From Planctomycetota bacterium (GTDB taxonomy: Bacteria; Planctomycetota; Phycisphaerae; Phycisphaerales; UBA1924), in the NCBI GenBank assembly GCA_003696675.1, contig RFGH01000171.1, positions 1 through 64,000 on the forward strand: DNA of 64,000 nucleotides, given 5' to 3'. Below the pieces are notes generated by a model, which saw only the letters and a program-made list of their open reading frames with translations, was not told the DNA's origin and searched no databases. Shown piece by piece: positions 16,996 through 25,496 of the stretch. The translations under genes were made by a program, and so were the position numbers. The first letter of the stretch is position 1; every line of letters begins with the position of its first letter.

Positions 16996-19707
16996 TCAGG
17001 CCTTGGCCACCTGCCCGTCCGCCTTGTTGAAAATCAGCGTCGAGCCGGCGGTGTCGACCAGGATCGTGTCGCCCGACTCGAACTCGCCCGCCAAGATGCG
17101 CCCGGCCAGCGGGTTCTCGATCCGCTTCTGGATCGTGCGAGCCAGCGGGCGTGCCCCGTACGCCGGGTCGTAGCCCTCGCCGATCAACTGCTCGATCGCG
17201 GCCGGGGTCAGCTCCAGCGTGATGCCGCGTGCGGCCAACCGCTTCTTGAGACCCGCCAACTGGATCTGGGCGATGCCCGCGAGCGTCTCCCGGCCCAGTT
17301 GATGGAACACCACCACCTCGTCGATGCGGTTGAGCAACTCGGGGCGGAAGAACTGCTCCCGGACGCCAACATTCAGGTTGGCGTTCAGACGCCCGGACTC
17401 CAAGTCCGGCGTCAGGCCCTTGGCGTCGAGATCCGCGCCCGGTCCGCGACGGATCAGGTCGCGCACCGCCGCCTCGATTTCCCAATCCTCCGCGCCGGAC
17501 TCGGCCATCTGCAGGATCTTCTGGCTGCCGATGTTGCTGGTCATCACAACGATGGTGTTCTTGAAGTCCACCGTGCGCCCCTGCCCGTCGGTCAGACGAC
17601 CGTCGTCGAGCAGTTGCAGCAGCACATTGAACACATCCGGGTGCGCCTTCTCGACCTCGTCGAGCAGGATCACCGCGTAGGGGCGACGCCGGATCGCCTC
17701 GGTCAGCGCGCCGCCCTCCTCGTACCCCACATAGCCGGGGGGCGCCCCGATCATCCGGGCCACCGCGTGCTTCTCCATATACTCGGACATGTCGATCCGC
17801 ACCAGCGCGTCCTCGGTGTCGAATAGGAACTCGGCCAGCGCCTTGCAGGTCTCGGTCTTGCCCACGCCCGTCGGACCAAGGAACAGGAAACTGCCGATCG
17901 GCTTGGTCGGATCGCCCAGCCCCGCCCGCGAGCGGCGCACGGCATCCGCCACCAGGCGCAGCGCCTCGTCCTGGCCCACCACCCGCTGCTTGAGGAACTC
18001 TTCCATCCGCACCAGCTTGTCCCGCTCGGACTCGACCAGACGCGACACCGGGATGCCGGTCCACTTGGCGACGATCTGGGCGACCGCCTCGGGATCGACC
18101 TCCTCCTTGATGAGCATGTCGCCCTTGGCCTGCCGCTCGTCGATGCGCGCCTCCGCAGCATCGAGTTGCTTCTTGAGCTCGTTCAACTCGCCGTACTGGA
18201 TCCGGGCGGCCCGTTCGAGATCGCCCAGGCGCTGGGCCTGCTCCAGCTCGGTCTTCTTCTGCTCGATCTGGGCCTTGATCTCGGCCACCGCGGTCAGGTC
18301 CTTCTTCTCTTCCTCCCAACGCGCCGTCAAAGCCCGGTTTTTTTCCTGCAACTCGGCCAGTTCGCTCTCGACACGGTCGAGCTCGCGCTTGTTGGCGTCG
18401 GTGGGCTGCTCGAGCTTGAGCGCCTCACGCTCGATCTCGAGCTGCATGATCCTGCGACGCAGCTCGTCGAGCTCGATGGGCATCGAGTCGATCTCCATCT
18501 TCAGGCTGCTCGCCGCTTCGTCGATCAGGTCGATCGCCTTGTCGGGTAGGAAACGGTCGGTGATGTAGCGGTCGCTCAGCGAAGCCGCCGCGAGGATGGC
18601 CGCGTCCTGGATGCGCACGCCGTGGTGCGTTTCGTACCGCTCCTTGAGCCCGCGGAGGATGGCCACGGTCTCCTCGACGCTCGGGGCATCGACCAGCACG
18701 CGCTGGAACCGGCGCTCGAACGCGGGGTCCTTCTCGATGTGCTTGCGGTACTCGTCAAGGGTGGTGGCGCCGATGCACCGCAGTTCGCCGCGGGCCAGGG
18801 CCGGCTTGAGCAGGTTGCCCGCGCTGACCGCGCCCTCGGCCGCTCCCGCCCCGATGATGGTGTGCAGCTCGTCGATGAACAGGATGACCTGCCCGTCGCT
18901 GGCGCTGACCTCGCGCAGGACCGCCTTGAGCCGGTCCTCGAACTCGCCGCGGTACTTGGCGCCCGCCAGGAGCTGCCCGACATCCAGCGCGATGATCCGC
19001 TTGTCCTTCATGCCCTCCGGGCAGTCCCCATTGACGATGCGGAGCGCGATCCCCTCGGCGATGGCCGTCTTGCCCACGCCGGGCTCGCCGATCAGCACGG
19101 GATTGTTCTTCGTGCGCCGGCTGAGCACCTGCATGCAGCGCCGGATCTCCTCGTCCCGCCCGATCACCGGGTCGAGCCTGCCCGAGCGAGCCCGCTCGGT
19201 CAGATCGATCCCGTACTTCTTGAGCGACTCGAACGAGCCTTCCGCTCCCGGATCATTGAGATTGGTCACGCCCGACGCGTCGCGGATGGCCTTGATCGCC
19301 TTGCGGGCGTCGTCCGTCGTCACGCCCGAGACCTTCAGGATCTCCTTGGCCGGTCCGTCGGCTTGTGTCAGCGCGACGAGCAGGTGCTCGGTGCTGACAT
19401 ACTCGTCCTTCATCGCCTTGGCCTCGGCGTCGGCTTTGCCGAGGATGTCGAGCATCGCCCGACCGGCCTGCCCGCCGCCCGCCGATGTGGTGGGCAGCCG
19501 CTTGAGCTCGCTCTGGACCATGCCGGTCATTCGATCGAGCGGGGCACCGATCTTTTTGAGGATCCCGGCCGTCGGGCCGTTGCGGTCCTCGAGCATGGCC
19601 GCCAGCAAATGCAGCCCCCCCACCTCCGGGTGCGAGCCGCCGGAAGCCATCGTCTGAGCGCCGGCCAAGACCTCCTGGGCCGCCGTGGTGAATCGATCCA
19701 TGCGCAT
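16996..19707 (-). CDS. clpB: ATP-dependent disaggregase ClpB
   Basis: ClpB is a hexameric AAA+ unfoldase that resolubilises protein aggregates together with DnaK. The 903-residue product has the duplicated Clp N-domain ([19 protein letters not shown]), AAA1 with Walker [10 protein letters not shown] and [14 protein letters not shown], the long coiled-coil middle domain (about residues 410-530, rich in E/L/K) and AAA2 with [11 protein letters not shown] and [21 protein letters not shown]. The C-terminal small domain ends near [15 protein letters not shown]. The middle domain distinguishes it from ClpA and ClpC. The ATG at 19707 is 7 bases after AAGGGAGG; the track ORF extends upstream without homology. 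I saw no CIRCE element upstream. Confidence 0.96.
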   Translation of the reverse strand: MRMDRFTTAAQEVLAGAQTMASGGSHPEVGGLHLLAAMLEDRNGPTAGILKKIGAPLDRMTGMVQSELKRLPTTSAGGGQAGRAMLDILGKADAEAKAMKDEYVSTEHLLVALTQADGPAKEILKVSGVTTDDARKAIKAIRDASGVTNLNDPGAEGSFESLKKYGIDLTERARSGRLDPVIGRDEEIRRCMQVLSRRTKNNPVLIGEPGVGKTAIAEGIALRIVNGDCPEGMKDKRIIALDVGQLLAGAKYRGEFEDRLKAVLREVSASDGQVILFIDELHTIIGAGAAEGAVSAGNLLKPALARGELRCIGATTLDEYRKHIEKDPAFERRFQRVLVDAPSVEETVAILRGLKERYETHHGVRIQDAAILAAASLSDRYITDRFLPDKAIDLIDEAASSLKMEIDSMPIELDELRRRIMQLEIEREALKLEQPTDANKRELDRVESELAELQEKNRALTARWEEEKKDLTAVAEIKAQIEQKKTELEQAQRLGDLERAARIQYGELNELKKQLDAAEARIDERQAKGDMLIKEEVDPEAVAQIVAKWTGIPVSRLVESERDKLVRMEEFLKQRVVGQDEALRLVADAVRRSRAGLGDPTKPIGSFLFLGPTGVGKTETCKALAEFLFDTEDALVRIDMSEYMEKHAVARMIGAPPGYVGYEEGGALTEAIRRRPYAVILLDEVEKAHPDVFNVLLQLLDDGRLTDGQGRTVDFKNTIVVMTSNIGSQKILQMAESGAEDWEIEAAVRDLIRRGPGADLDAKGLTPDLESGRLNANLNVGVREQFFRPELLNRIDEVVVFHQLGRETLAGIAQIQLAGLKKRLAARGITLELTPAAIEQLIGEGYDPAYGARPLARTIQKRIENPLAGRILAGEFESGDTILVDTAGSTLIFNKADGQVAKA

Positions 19708-20358
19708 GGTGCGCCTCCCTTCCGCCGCGCACCGGATCGGGCGTCGGCGAAGAGAATCGTGCAACCAGCGTGCCGGATCGCAATATCCGCTTTCGGGCGT
19801 CCACAGCCCCGCTCCGGCGTTCTCACTGATTGAGTTCTGCCATCTCGGCAGATCCGCCCGCCCGGCCTGCCGGACCCCCCACCGTCGCCGATGAGCCATC
19901 GGGCTTCAGCCCACGCGGATTCCCCGTCGGGGCTCGTGGTTCGTCAGACGCTCGCGGGAAGTCGACAGTACCGTCCGAAACCCCTGCGATAAGGTGGGTG
20001 CCCTCGGCCCGGGTCCCGGTCTTCCGCTCGTCGGCGGCCTGACCATCGCCCGGATCTATCCTCGGGCTCCCTCAGGGTGATCAAAGGGTTCAAACGAACC
20101 CTGCCGACCGCCCGCGAGCGCCTGACCTCCACAACCTACCGCGCCTTCCATCGACCGGCTCCTGAAATCGCGTTCACTTTGTGTGAGTTCTTCCCGCCCC
20201 GGTCCGAAAGCCCGACGCAACCACCCCGTCCGGGCGGGCGTATCGACTCCCACGCCCCCCCGACGCGACGAGGACGCTTCGGGCGGCTATGCTGCCCCGC
20301 ACACCGCCCCCAGGCCCGCCACGGAGCCTCAGGGCCCACCAAACGACACACGAGGTTC
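19708..20358. other. Intergenic region between clpB and a small lipoprotein gene
   Basis: A 650-base divergent spacer. It contains the clpB promoter side and one REP-like hairpin at 19893-19918. No coding frame with convincing protein character was seen on either strand. Confidence 0.6.
19893..19918. repeat. REP-like palindromic element, copy 2
   Basis: GAGCCATCGGGCTTCAGCCCACGCGG, a diverged copy of the element at 11430 and 24002, with a GGGC-TTCA-GCCC core hairpin. Confidence 0.55.
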
Positions 20359-20643
20359 ATGATGCGTCACCGCAAACTTCTCGCCGCCTGCGTCGCCCCG
20401 GCCGCCCTTCTGGCCCTTGGTGCCTGCTCCTCCACGGAGAACGCCCCCCGCCATGCGGGCGACATCGACGCCCTGCGGGCCGACCCTTCCCCGGCCATGC
20501 ACACCCTCGCCGAGCGTACCCACGATCGCGAAAACCGCTTCACCGTGACCAAAGACACCAACTTCCGCATGATCAGCGACGACTGGGATCGCTTCTGGAT
20601 GATCGACCGCCCCAGCCGACTGACTTTCTATCCCAAGCCGTGA
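20359..20643 (+). CDS. Small lipoprotein, unknown
   Basis: A 94-residue lipoprotein. MMRHRKLLAACVAPAALLALGAC ends in a lipobox with the modified cysteine. The mature part is short and polar, DIDALRADPSPAMHTLAERTHDRENRFTVTKDTNFRMISDDWDRFWMIDRPSRLTFYPKP; its tryptophan/aspartate-rich end resembles short planctomycete lipoproteins of unknown role. A GAGG sits 4 bases upstream of the ATG at 20359. The track ORF starts at 20077, but the extension is low-complexity. A clean terminator follows. Confidence 0.75.
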   Translation: MMRHRKLLAACVAPAALLALGACSSTENAPRHAGDIDALRADPSPAMHTLAERTHDRENRFTVTKDTNFRMISDDWDRFWMIDRPSRLTFYPKP

Positions 20644-20708
20644 TCACACCCTGATCGAGCCCCGATCAAGCCCGGGACCGGCCCGGCACAACCCCACAGA
20701 CACAAGAA

Positions 20709-20741
20709 CACCCGCCCGGTCACCGGGCGGGTGCTTTGTTG
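20709..20741 (+). terminator. Intrinsic terminator after the small lipoprotein gene
   Basis: CACCCGCCCGGT pairs with ACCGGGCGGGTG almost without a loop and is followed by CTTTGTTGTT. It also lies just past the stop of the convergent minus-strand gene and may serve both. Confidence 0.8.
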
Positions 20742-20772
20742 TTGCCGTGGTTATCTCCGTGGGTTCAGGAAC

Positions 20773-21231
20773 TCAGGACGCGGTGTACTGGCCGCGCGAG
20801 ACCTTCTTGAACCGCTTGTCCTTCAGCAGGGCCTGGTTGACCATGGTGCGGAAGTTGGCGGCCGTCGAGTGATAGCCGGCCGCACGCACCGCGTCCGCCG
20901 CGTCGGTCACGGACATCGTCCGACCCTGCAGCACCTGATACAGCGCGTCGGGCAGGGTCATGGCATTGCGGGTCCGGCCAGTCGGGGTCAGCCCGCCCGC
21001 CGCACCGCCCAGATCGGCGATCTGCGCATTGAGTTCCGCCAGCTCGGCCGCCAGCTTGTCACGCCGACGCACCAGCTTGTTCACCTCACGCTGACGACGA
21101 CGCAGCTCGAGCTGCAGCTCCGCGACCGACAGCGCCGACAGCGACGAGTTCGATTCTGACGCCGAACCCCGATTCGACGCCGTGCTCTTCCGTCCCCCCC
21201 GTTTCGCGGTCTTCTTTGTACGCTTCGCCAT
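20773..21231 (-). CDS. Coiled-coil plus winged-helix-like DNA-binding protein, unknown
   Basis: A 152-residue basic protein starting MAKRTKKTAKRGGRKSTASNRGS, a lysine/arginine tail suited to nonspecific DNA contact. A heptad-rich coiled coil follows (LSVAELQLELRRRQREVNKLVRRRDKLAAELAELNAQIADL), then a compact domain, TLPDALYQVLQGRTMSVTDAADAVRAAGYHSTAANFRTMVNQALLKDKRFKKVSRGQYTAS. That last domain looks like a winged helix of the type that pairs a helix-turn-helix with a short beta wing. AAGGA precedes the ATG at 21231. It is downstream of parB with its own probable promoter. A nucleoid or regulatory role is inferred; the family is not named. Confidence 0.7.
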   Translation of the reverse strand: MAKRTKKTAKRGGRKSTASNRGSASESNSSLSALSVAELQLELRRRQREVNKLVRRRDKLAAELAELNAQIADLGGAAGGLTPTGRTRNAMTLPDALYQVLQGRTMSVTDAADAVRAAGYHSTAANFRTMVNQALLKDKRFKKVSRGQYTAS

Positions 21232-21309
21232 GTTCTTCCTTTGATTCAATGAGTAGGTGCCGTGAAACGGTGCGGCCGATGCAATGAACACGCCGGCCCG
21301 AGATCACCG

Positions 21310-21336
21310 TCCATATCACATTAGTCACAAAGTCAA
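21310..21336 (-). promoter_or_regulatory. Candidate promoter for the coiled-coil winged-helix gene
   Basis: In an unusually AT-rich patch, TTGACT (21336-21331) and TATGGA (21315-21310) are 15 bases apart on the minus strand, about 80 bases before the ATG at 21231. The spacing is short, so the call is tentative. Confidence 0.4.
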
Positions 21337-21404
21337 TCCAAGGAAAATAAACCCAACGAATTCCTCCGTCACCGCCGGCGTGCCGCGCGGACTCGCGTTT
21401 CGAC

Positions 21405-22412
21405 CTACACGCCCGTGCCGCGGAAACCAAGCCGTTCGAGCAGCCCGTCGAACTCGTCCAGGCTGAAAAATGAAATGGTCAGCGTGCCCTTCTGCCCGCT
21501 CCGATCCGTCTTGATCGCGACCCGCGTGCCGAGGTGTTCGCTCAGACGCTTCTCCATGTCGTCCAACACGGCCCGTGCGCGTGTTTGGGTGATGTTTGCG
21601 ACGGAAGCACCCCGTGACGCCGGCGGATTTATATCGTTTGTGATATTCGAGAGTGGCGAATCCTGGCCGGCTTCGTCCGTGCCGGACAGGTGCCGCTCGA
21701 TCGCTCGGGCGCTCCAGCCCTCCTCGATCACCCGCTCGGCCAACGCGAGCCTGGCCGCTTCATCCTCGATGCCCGCCAGTGCCCGAGCCTGGGCATAGTT
21801 CAGACGCCCGTCGCTGAGCATCTCCAGGATCGCGTCTCCCATCTCAAGCAGCCGCAGATGGTTGGCGATGACCGCCCGGTCGATGCCCAGCCGCATGCCC
21901 AACTGCGCCTGCGTCAGTCCGTGGCGATCGATCAGCGCCTTGAACGCCCCCGCCCGTTCGACCGGGTTCAGATCGGCGCGCTGGAGGTTCTCGATCAACG
22001 CGAGTTCGGCGCTGGTCTGGTCGTCGACCGTCCGTACGATCGCGGGGATGTGCGTCAGCCCAGCCCGCTTGCTGGCCCGCAAACGACGCTCGCCCGCGAC
22101 CAGCTCATACCCGCCCTCAACCCGGCGCACCACCACGGGCTGCATCACGCCGTCGGCCTGGATCGAAGCCGCCAGCTCGGCCAACGCCACATCATCGAAG
22201 GTCCGACGGGGCTGGTGCGGGTTGGGGCGGATCGACTCGACCGGGGCCTCGATCAGTTCGGGTCCGCTCGAAGTATGAGGTTTGTTCGTATTTTGTATGG
22301 AATCTGCCGGCGTCGGCACTTCGACCCGGGTCGCCCCACTCCCACCAACCAGCGAACTCAGCCCACGCCCGAGCCGGGCGGGACGCTTCGTGGACGAGGA
22401 ACCGTTCGTCAT
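21405..22412 (-). CDS. parB: Chromosome partitioning protein ParB
   Basis: ParB is a CTP-dependent clamp that loads at parS and spreads along DNA to segregate the replication origin. The 335-residue protein has the N-terminal motif RLGRGLSSLVGG (the ParA-contacting end), the ParB/sulfiredoxin CTP-binding domain with NPHQPRRTFDD, GERRLRASKRAG and ALIENLQRADLNPVE, the helix-turn-helix LTQAQLGMRLGIDRAVIANHLRLLEM, and a C-terminal dimer domain. The start is the ATG at 22412 with AAGGGAG upstream; the track ORF extension has no homology. No parA is adjacent, which is unusual. Four parS-like palindromes begin 43 bases upstream of the start. Confidence 0.96.
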   Translation of the reverse strand: MTNGSSSTKRPARLGRGLSSLVGGSGATRVEVPTPADSIQNTNKPHTSSGPELIEAPVESIRPNPHQPRRTFDDVALAELAASIQADGVMQPVVVRRVEGGYELVAGERRLRASKRAGLTHIPAIVRTVDDQTSAELALIENLQRADLNPVERAGAFKALIDRHGLTQAQLGMRLGIDRAVIANHLRLLEMGDAILEMLSDGRLNYAQARALAGIEDEAARLALAERVIEEGWSARAIERHLSGTDEAGQDSPLSNITNDINPPASRGASVANITQTRARAVLDDMEKRLSEHLGTRVAIKTDRSGQKGTLTISFFSLDEFDGLLERLGFRGTGV

Positions 22413-22454
22413 GAGTGACTCCCTTCTCTCCCAGCATAGCGGCGATGCGCTGAT

Positions 22455-22470
22455 TGTTCCGCGCGGAACA
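22455..22470. promoter_or_regulatory. parS-like palindrome 1
   Basis: TGTTCCGCGCGGAACA, a perfect 16-bp palindrome. It equals the GTTCCACGTGGAAC form of parS except for the two central substitutions A to G and T to C. It lies immediately upstream of parB. Confidence 0.75.
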
Positions 22471-22539
22471 CTCCGCCCGTCGCTCAGATGCTGATCGGGC
22501 ATCTGAGGATTTGCCATCTCTTCCTCTCTATGCTCCGCC

Positions 22540-23007
22540 ATGCACCAACCGATCGAGACCATCGCTCGCGGGCTCGCCCGCTCCGGCTCCCGCGTGCTCC
22601 TCTGCAAGAACATCAAGCACGGATACCACTACCTGCCCGGCGGGCACATCGAGTTCGGCGAGCCCGCCCGCACGGCCCTCGCCCGCGAGATCCAGGAAGA
22701 GACCGGACTCGATTGCACCGTGGGCCCCCTGCTGCTCACCGAAGAACAGATCTTCACCCAGAACGGCAAGAAGCGGCACGAGATCACTCTGATCTTCGCC
22801 ATCGAGCAGATCGGCTCGACCACCGTCATGCCCGATCCGATGCCCAGCGCGGAGGACCACATCGAGTTTGTCTGGGTCGACTTGGCCGCCATCCCGGACA
22901 CCGTGCTCTACCCCGACTCCACCCGCGCCTGGCTCGCCAGCGGCGGGGGGGTCGAGCCGGGCGAGGGGCCTTTCGCGTCCGCGGCACCGGCGGGAAACAG
23001 GCATTAG
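22540..23007 (+). CDS. NUDIX hydrolase
   Basis: A 155-residue NUDIX enzyme, cleaving nucleoside diphosphates linked to another moiety with a divalent metal. The NUDIX box is complete: GHIEFGEPARTALAREIQEETGL matches G-x5-E-x7-R-E-U-x-E-E-x-G-U. The preceding LLCKNIKHGYHYLPGG is typical of the fold. The substrate cannot be told from sequence. The ATG at 22540 (MHQPIETIARGLARSG) is the first natural start. It is divergent from parB and embedded between parS-like sites 1 and 2. The C-terminal VEPGEGPFASAAPAGNRH is low complexity and probably disordered. Confidence 0.9.
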   Translation: MHQPIETIARGLARSGSRVLLCKNIKHGYHYLPGGHIEFGEPARTALAREIQEETGLDCTVGPLLLTEEQIFTQNGKKRHEITLIFAIEQIGSTTVMPDPMPSAEDHIEFVWVDLAAIPDTVLYPDSTRAWLASGGGVEPGEGPFASAAPAGNRH

Positions 23008-23026
23008 CCATTAGCCATCCCGGCGA

Positions 23027-23042
23027 TGTTCCGCGCGGAACA
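23027..23042. promoter_or_regulatory. parS-like palindrome 2
   Basis: TGTTCCGCGCGGAACA, identical to site 1, in the spacer between the NUDIX and histidine kinase genes. Confidence 0.75.
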
Positions 23043-23132
23043 ATCCGGGTGATCTCTGATCCCTGTGGCAAGTCCCGGTTTCCTTCCCCTTCCCCCTCAA
23101 CCCCCCTTCCGTTTGTGCCGATCGGGTCATCC

Positions 23133-23966
23133 GTGACGGATACGCCGCGCGATCCTGATCCGTACCGCATCCTCGACGAGCTGGACAGCCTCCAGCGGTC
23201 GCTGTCCGGTGCGCAGCGTCAGATCGACCGTTCCGAGCAACTCGAGACTCTCGGCACGCTGGCGGGCATGATCGCCCACGAGGTCCGCAACATTGCGTCC
23301 AAGATCGTGGGTGCGGCCCAGCTCGCCGACCGGAACGCCGGTGACCCCGTCCGCGTCCGCGAGTTGAGCGAGCGGATCGTCCGCCTCGGGCTGCACGCCG
23401 GTCGGGTGGCCGAGACCATCCTGGCGGCGGCCGACGAACCGATCCCGGGTGACTGCCTGCTGATCGAGGTCCATCGGCGGGCGATGGACGCCCTGCCCAG
23501 CGAGGCCCGGGCCCGGTTCGACGACGCGGGGCTGCCCGCCGACCTGCGGGCGGCGATCGATCCCGACGCCCTGGAGCGGGTGCTCGTCAACCTGTACCTC
23601 AACGCCTGGCGGGCGGTGGGGGGCTCCGGCGGCGCTGGGCGGGTCACCGTCTCGGCCAAACCCCCCCGCTGCCGCAGCGAGCACGGGTGCCCGCGGTCGG
23701 CGTGTTCCGCGCGGAACATCCAGTTCTCCGTCCGCGACGACGGCCCCGGCATCCATCCTGAGATCGCCGAGACTGTGTTCCAGCCCTGGCGACGCGGCGA
23801 CAGCGAGACCCGGCACGGCGGGCACGGGCTTGGGCTGGCGTTGTGCCGCCATCTCATCGAGGCGGCGGGCGGTTCGATCCGCTTTGCACCTACCGCCGGA
23901 CAGGGCGCCGAGGTCATCGTCGAGATCCCCGCCTTCGGCCCGCCCGCACACGCCCGCGTGGCCTGA
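23133..23966 (+). CDS. Soluble sensor histidine kinase, NtrB-like
   Basis: A 277-residue cytoplasmic kinase with no transmembrane segment and almost no input domain. A short coiled coil (LDELDSLQRSLSGAQRQIDRSEQLETLGTL) leads to the H-box LAGMIAHEVRNIASKIVGAAQ, where the usual HE-RNP proline is replaced by isoleucine. The ATPase domain has an N-box LVNLYLNAWRAVGG, G1 VRDDGPGIHPEIAETVFQPWRRG and G2 HGGHGLGLALCRHLIEAAGG. An extra linker before G1, PPRCRSEHGCPRSACSARNIQF, is encoded partly by parS-like site 3. The GTG at 23133 is the best start, with a weak ribosome site; a GTG at 23115 is the alternative. No response regulator is adjacent. Confidence 0.85.
   Translation: MTDTPRDPDPYRILDELDSLQRSLSGAQRQIDRSEQLETLGTLAGMIAHEVRNIASKIVGAAQLADRNAGDPVRVRELSERIVRLGLHAGRVAETILAAADEPIPGDCLLIEVHRRAMDALPSEARARFDDAGLPADLRAAIDPDALERVLVNLYLNAWRAVGGSGGAGRVTVSAKPPRCRSEHGCPRSACSARNIQFSVRDDGPGIHPEIAETVFQPWRRGDSETRHGGHGLGLALCRHLIEAAGGSIRFAPTAGQGAEVIVEIPAFGPPAHARVA
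23703..23718. promoter_or_regulatory. parS-like palindrome 3, inside the kinase gene
   Basis: TGTTCCGCGCGGAACA, identical to sites 1 and 2, read as CSARN within the linker before the kinase G1 box. Confidence 0.75.
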
Positions 23967-24001
23967 TCCACGACATGCCCCCCACCCCCATCTACGCCAA
24001 A

Positions 24002-24025
24002 GAGCCGCGGGTTTCAGCCCGCGCG
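24002..24025. repeat. REP-like palindromic element, copy 3
   Basis: GAGCCGCGGGTTTCAGCCCGCGCG, related to the elements at 11430 and 19893. It lies between the convergent histidine kinase and ABC ATPase genes. Confidence 0.6.
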
Positions 24026-24055
24026 TTGTCCCTCGTTCCGGGCACCCCAAGCGGA

Positions 24056-24071
24056 TGTTCCGCGCGGAACA
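24056..24071. promoter_or_regulatory. parS-like palindrome 4
   Basis: TGTTCCGCGCGGAACA, identical to sites 1-3, in the short spacer between convergent genes. Start-to-start distances between the four sites are 572, 676 and 353 bases. Confidence 0.75.
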
Positions 24072-24105
24072 ACAGCGGTGGGGGAGGGGCGGCGGGGGCT
24101 TCGGC

Positions 24106-25188
24106 TTAGTTCGGCTCGACCGGCACGACCTCGTTGGGGTCGAAGACCACACCCACGGGCTCGCCGGGCTCTGGATGGATTGTGCTGGACGGGCCGAAGG
24201 GATTGAGCTCGGCGATCTTGATCGGAGGGCAGCCTTTCACCTCGACCAGGTGCTGGGCGGTCTCGCCGAGGTATGTCGTCTCGAGCAGGCGGCCGGTAAG
24301 GGCTCCGGGCTCGCCGGAGGGGACCAGACGGGTGGCCTCGGGTCGGACAGAGACGAGGATCTGTTCGGTTTTTGTGTGGTATTCCGGGGCGATCTTGGCT
24401 GCGAAGGAGCCCGCTTCGACCGTGAGCGTGCCCGGCTCGGCGAGCCTGGCGTGGATCAGGTTGGTCTCGCCCAGGAACTCGGCGACGAACTTCGACCGCG
24501 GCGCCCGGTACAGCTCGCGCGGCGATCCGAGCTGCACCACCTTGCCGTCGCGCAGCAGCGCGACGCGGTCGGCCATGCTCAGCGCTTCCTTCTGGTCGTG
24601 CGTGACATACACCGTCGTGATGCCGGACGACTTGCAGATCCGCCGGATCTCGTGACGCAGGTCGTTGCGCAGCTTGGCGTCCAGGTTCGACAGCGGCTCG
24701 TCGAGCAGCAGCACGTCGGGCTTGATGACCATGGCGCGGGCGAGCGCCACGCGCTGCTGCTGCCCGCCGGAAAGCTGCGTGGGCTTGCGCTCGGCGTACT
24801 TGTCCATCTGCACCGCCGCAAGCGCTTCGCGGACCATCTGCGCCTGCTTTTCCCCGGTGATTTTGCGGACATTGAGCCCGAACGCGACATTCTGCGCCAC
24901 GGTCATGTGCGGCCAGAGGGCGTAGGACTGGAACACCATGCCCGTGTTCCGCTTGTTCGGCGGCGCGTGGGTCACGTCCTTGCCGTTGAAAGCGATGCAC
25001 CCCTCGGTCGGGTCGATGAACCCCGCGATCATGCGGAGCAGAGTGGTCTTGCCGCAGCCCGAGGGCCCCAGCAGGAAGAACAGTTCGCCCGGCTCGATGG
25101 TCAGGTCGATGCCGTCCACGGCCCGTGCCGCGGCCTGCCCGACGCCGAAGACCTTGACGAGTTGGCTGATCTCAATCCGGGTGCCCAT
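24106..25188 (-). CDS. ABC transporter ATP-binding protein, MalK/UgpC/FbpC type
   Basis: A 360-residue importer-type ATPase. Walker A is GPSGCGKTT, the Q-loop is MVFQSYALWPHMTVAQNVAFGL, the signature is LSGGQQQRVALARA, Walker B is VLLLDEPLSNLDAKLR and the switch histidine is in TVYVTHDQKEA. A C-terminal TOBE-like beta domain (ILVSVRPEATRLVPSG) follows, as in the carbohydrate, iron and polyamine branch. The ATG at 25188 (MGTRIEISQLVKVFG) is the natural start; the 16 upstream residues are not conserved-looking. No permease or binding-protein gene is adjacent, so it either serves a distant transporter or is shared, as UgpC-type ATPases can be. The substrate is unassigned. Confidence 0.9.
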   Translation of the reverse strand: MGTRIEISQLVKVFGVGQAAARAVDGIDLTIEPGELFFLLGPSGCGKTTLLRMIAGFIDPTEGCIAFNGKDVTHAPPNKRNTGMVFQSYALWPHMTVAQNVAFGLNVRKITGEKQAQMVREALAAVQMDKYAERKPTQLSGGQQQRVALARAMVIKPDVLLLDEPLSNLDAKLRNDLRHEIRRICKSSGITTVYVTHDQKEALSMADRVALLRDGKVVQLGSPRELYRAPRSKFVAEFLGETNLIHARLAEPGTLTVEAGSFAAKIAPEYHTKTEQILVSVRPEATRLVPSGEPGALTGRLLETTYLGETAQHLVEVKGCPPIKIAELNPFGPSSTIHPEPGEPVGVVFDPNEVVPVEPN

Positions 25189-25496
25189 GGGCGGGCATGA
25201 TAAGCCGGGCGTCGTGGTGGGGGTACGGCTGGGCATGTTCAGATACTGCCCCTGTCACAGGGACCGATCGGAGACCGCACGAATCTGATCAATGTCTGGT
25301 ATGCCGGCGCCAATAGGAGTGGAACTGAGAGCGATCCCGGCTGAATGACGCGGGGTGTTCGTCGAAGGCGCCAGCACCGTGGTGCTGCTCCGGTCGACAG
25401 CGCGGGTGGTCTTTGCATCGATGCTGTCGCTGCTGCAGGCTGAATCTCATCCCGTGAGGGGCGGGCATCTCGCGGTGCCGGGGCCTGCTGACACGC
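25189..25496. other. Intergenic region, nothing recognised
   Basis: About 308 bases between the ABC ATPase start and the NERD-gene stop. It contains a small AGCACC-GT-GGTGCT inverted repeat and the presumed ABC ATPase promoter, but no coding frame or terminator that I can support. Confidence 0.5.

Noticed and set aside
22455-24071. LexA- or repressor-type operators as the explanation for the repeated palindromes
   Set aside because: Two of the four copies are not in promoters (one inside a gene, one between convergent genes), which fits a chromosome site such as parS better than a transcription operator.
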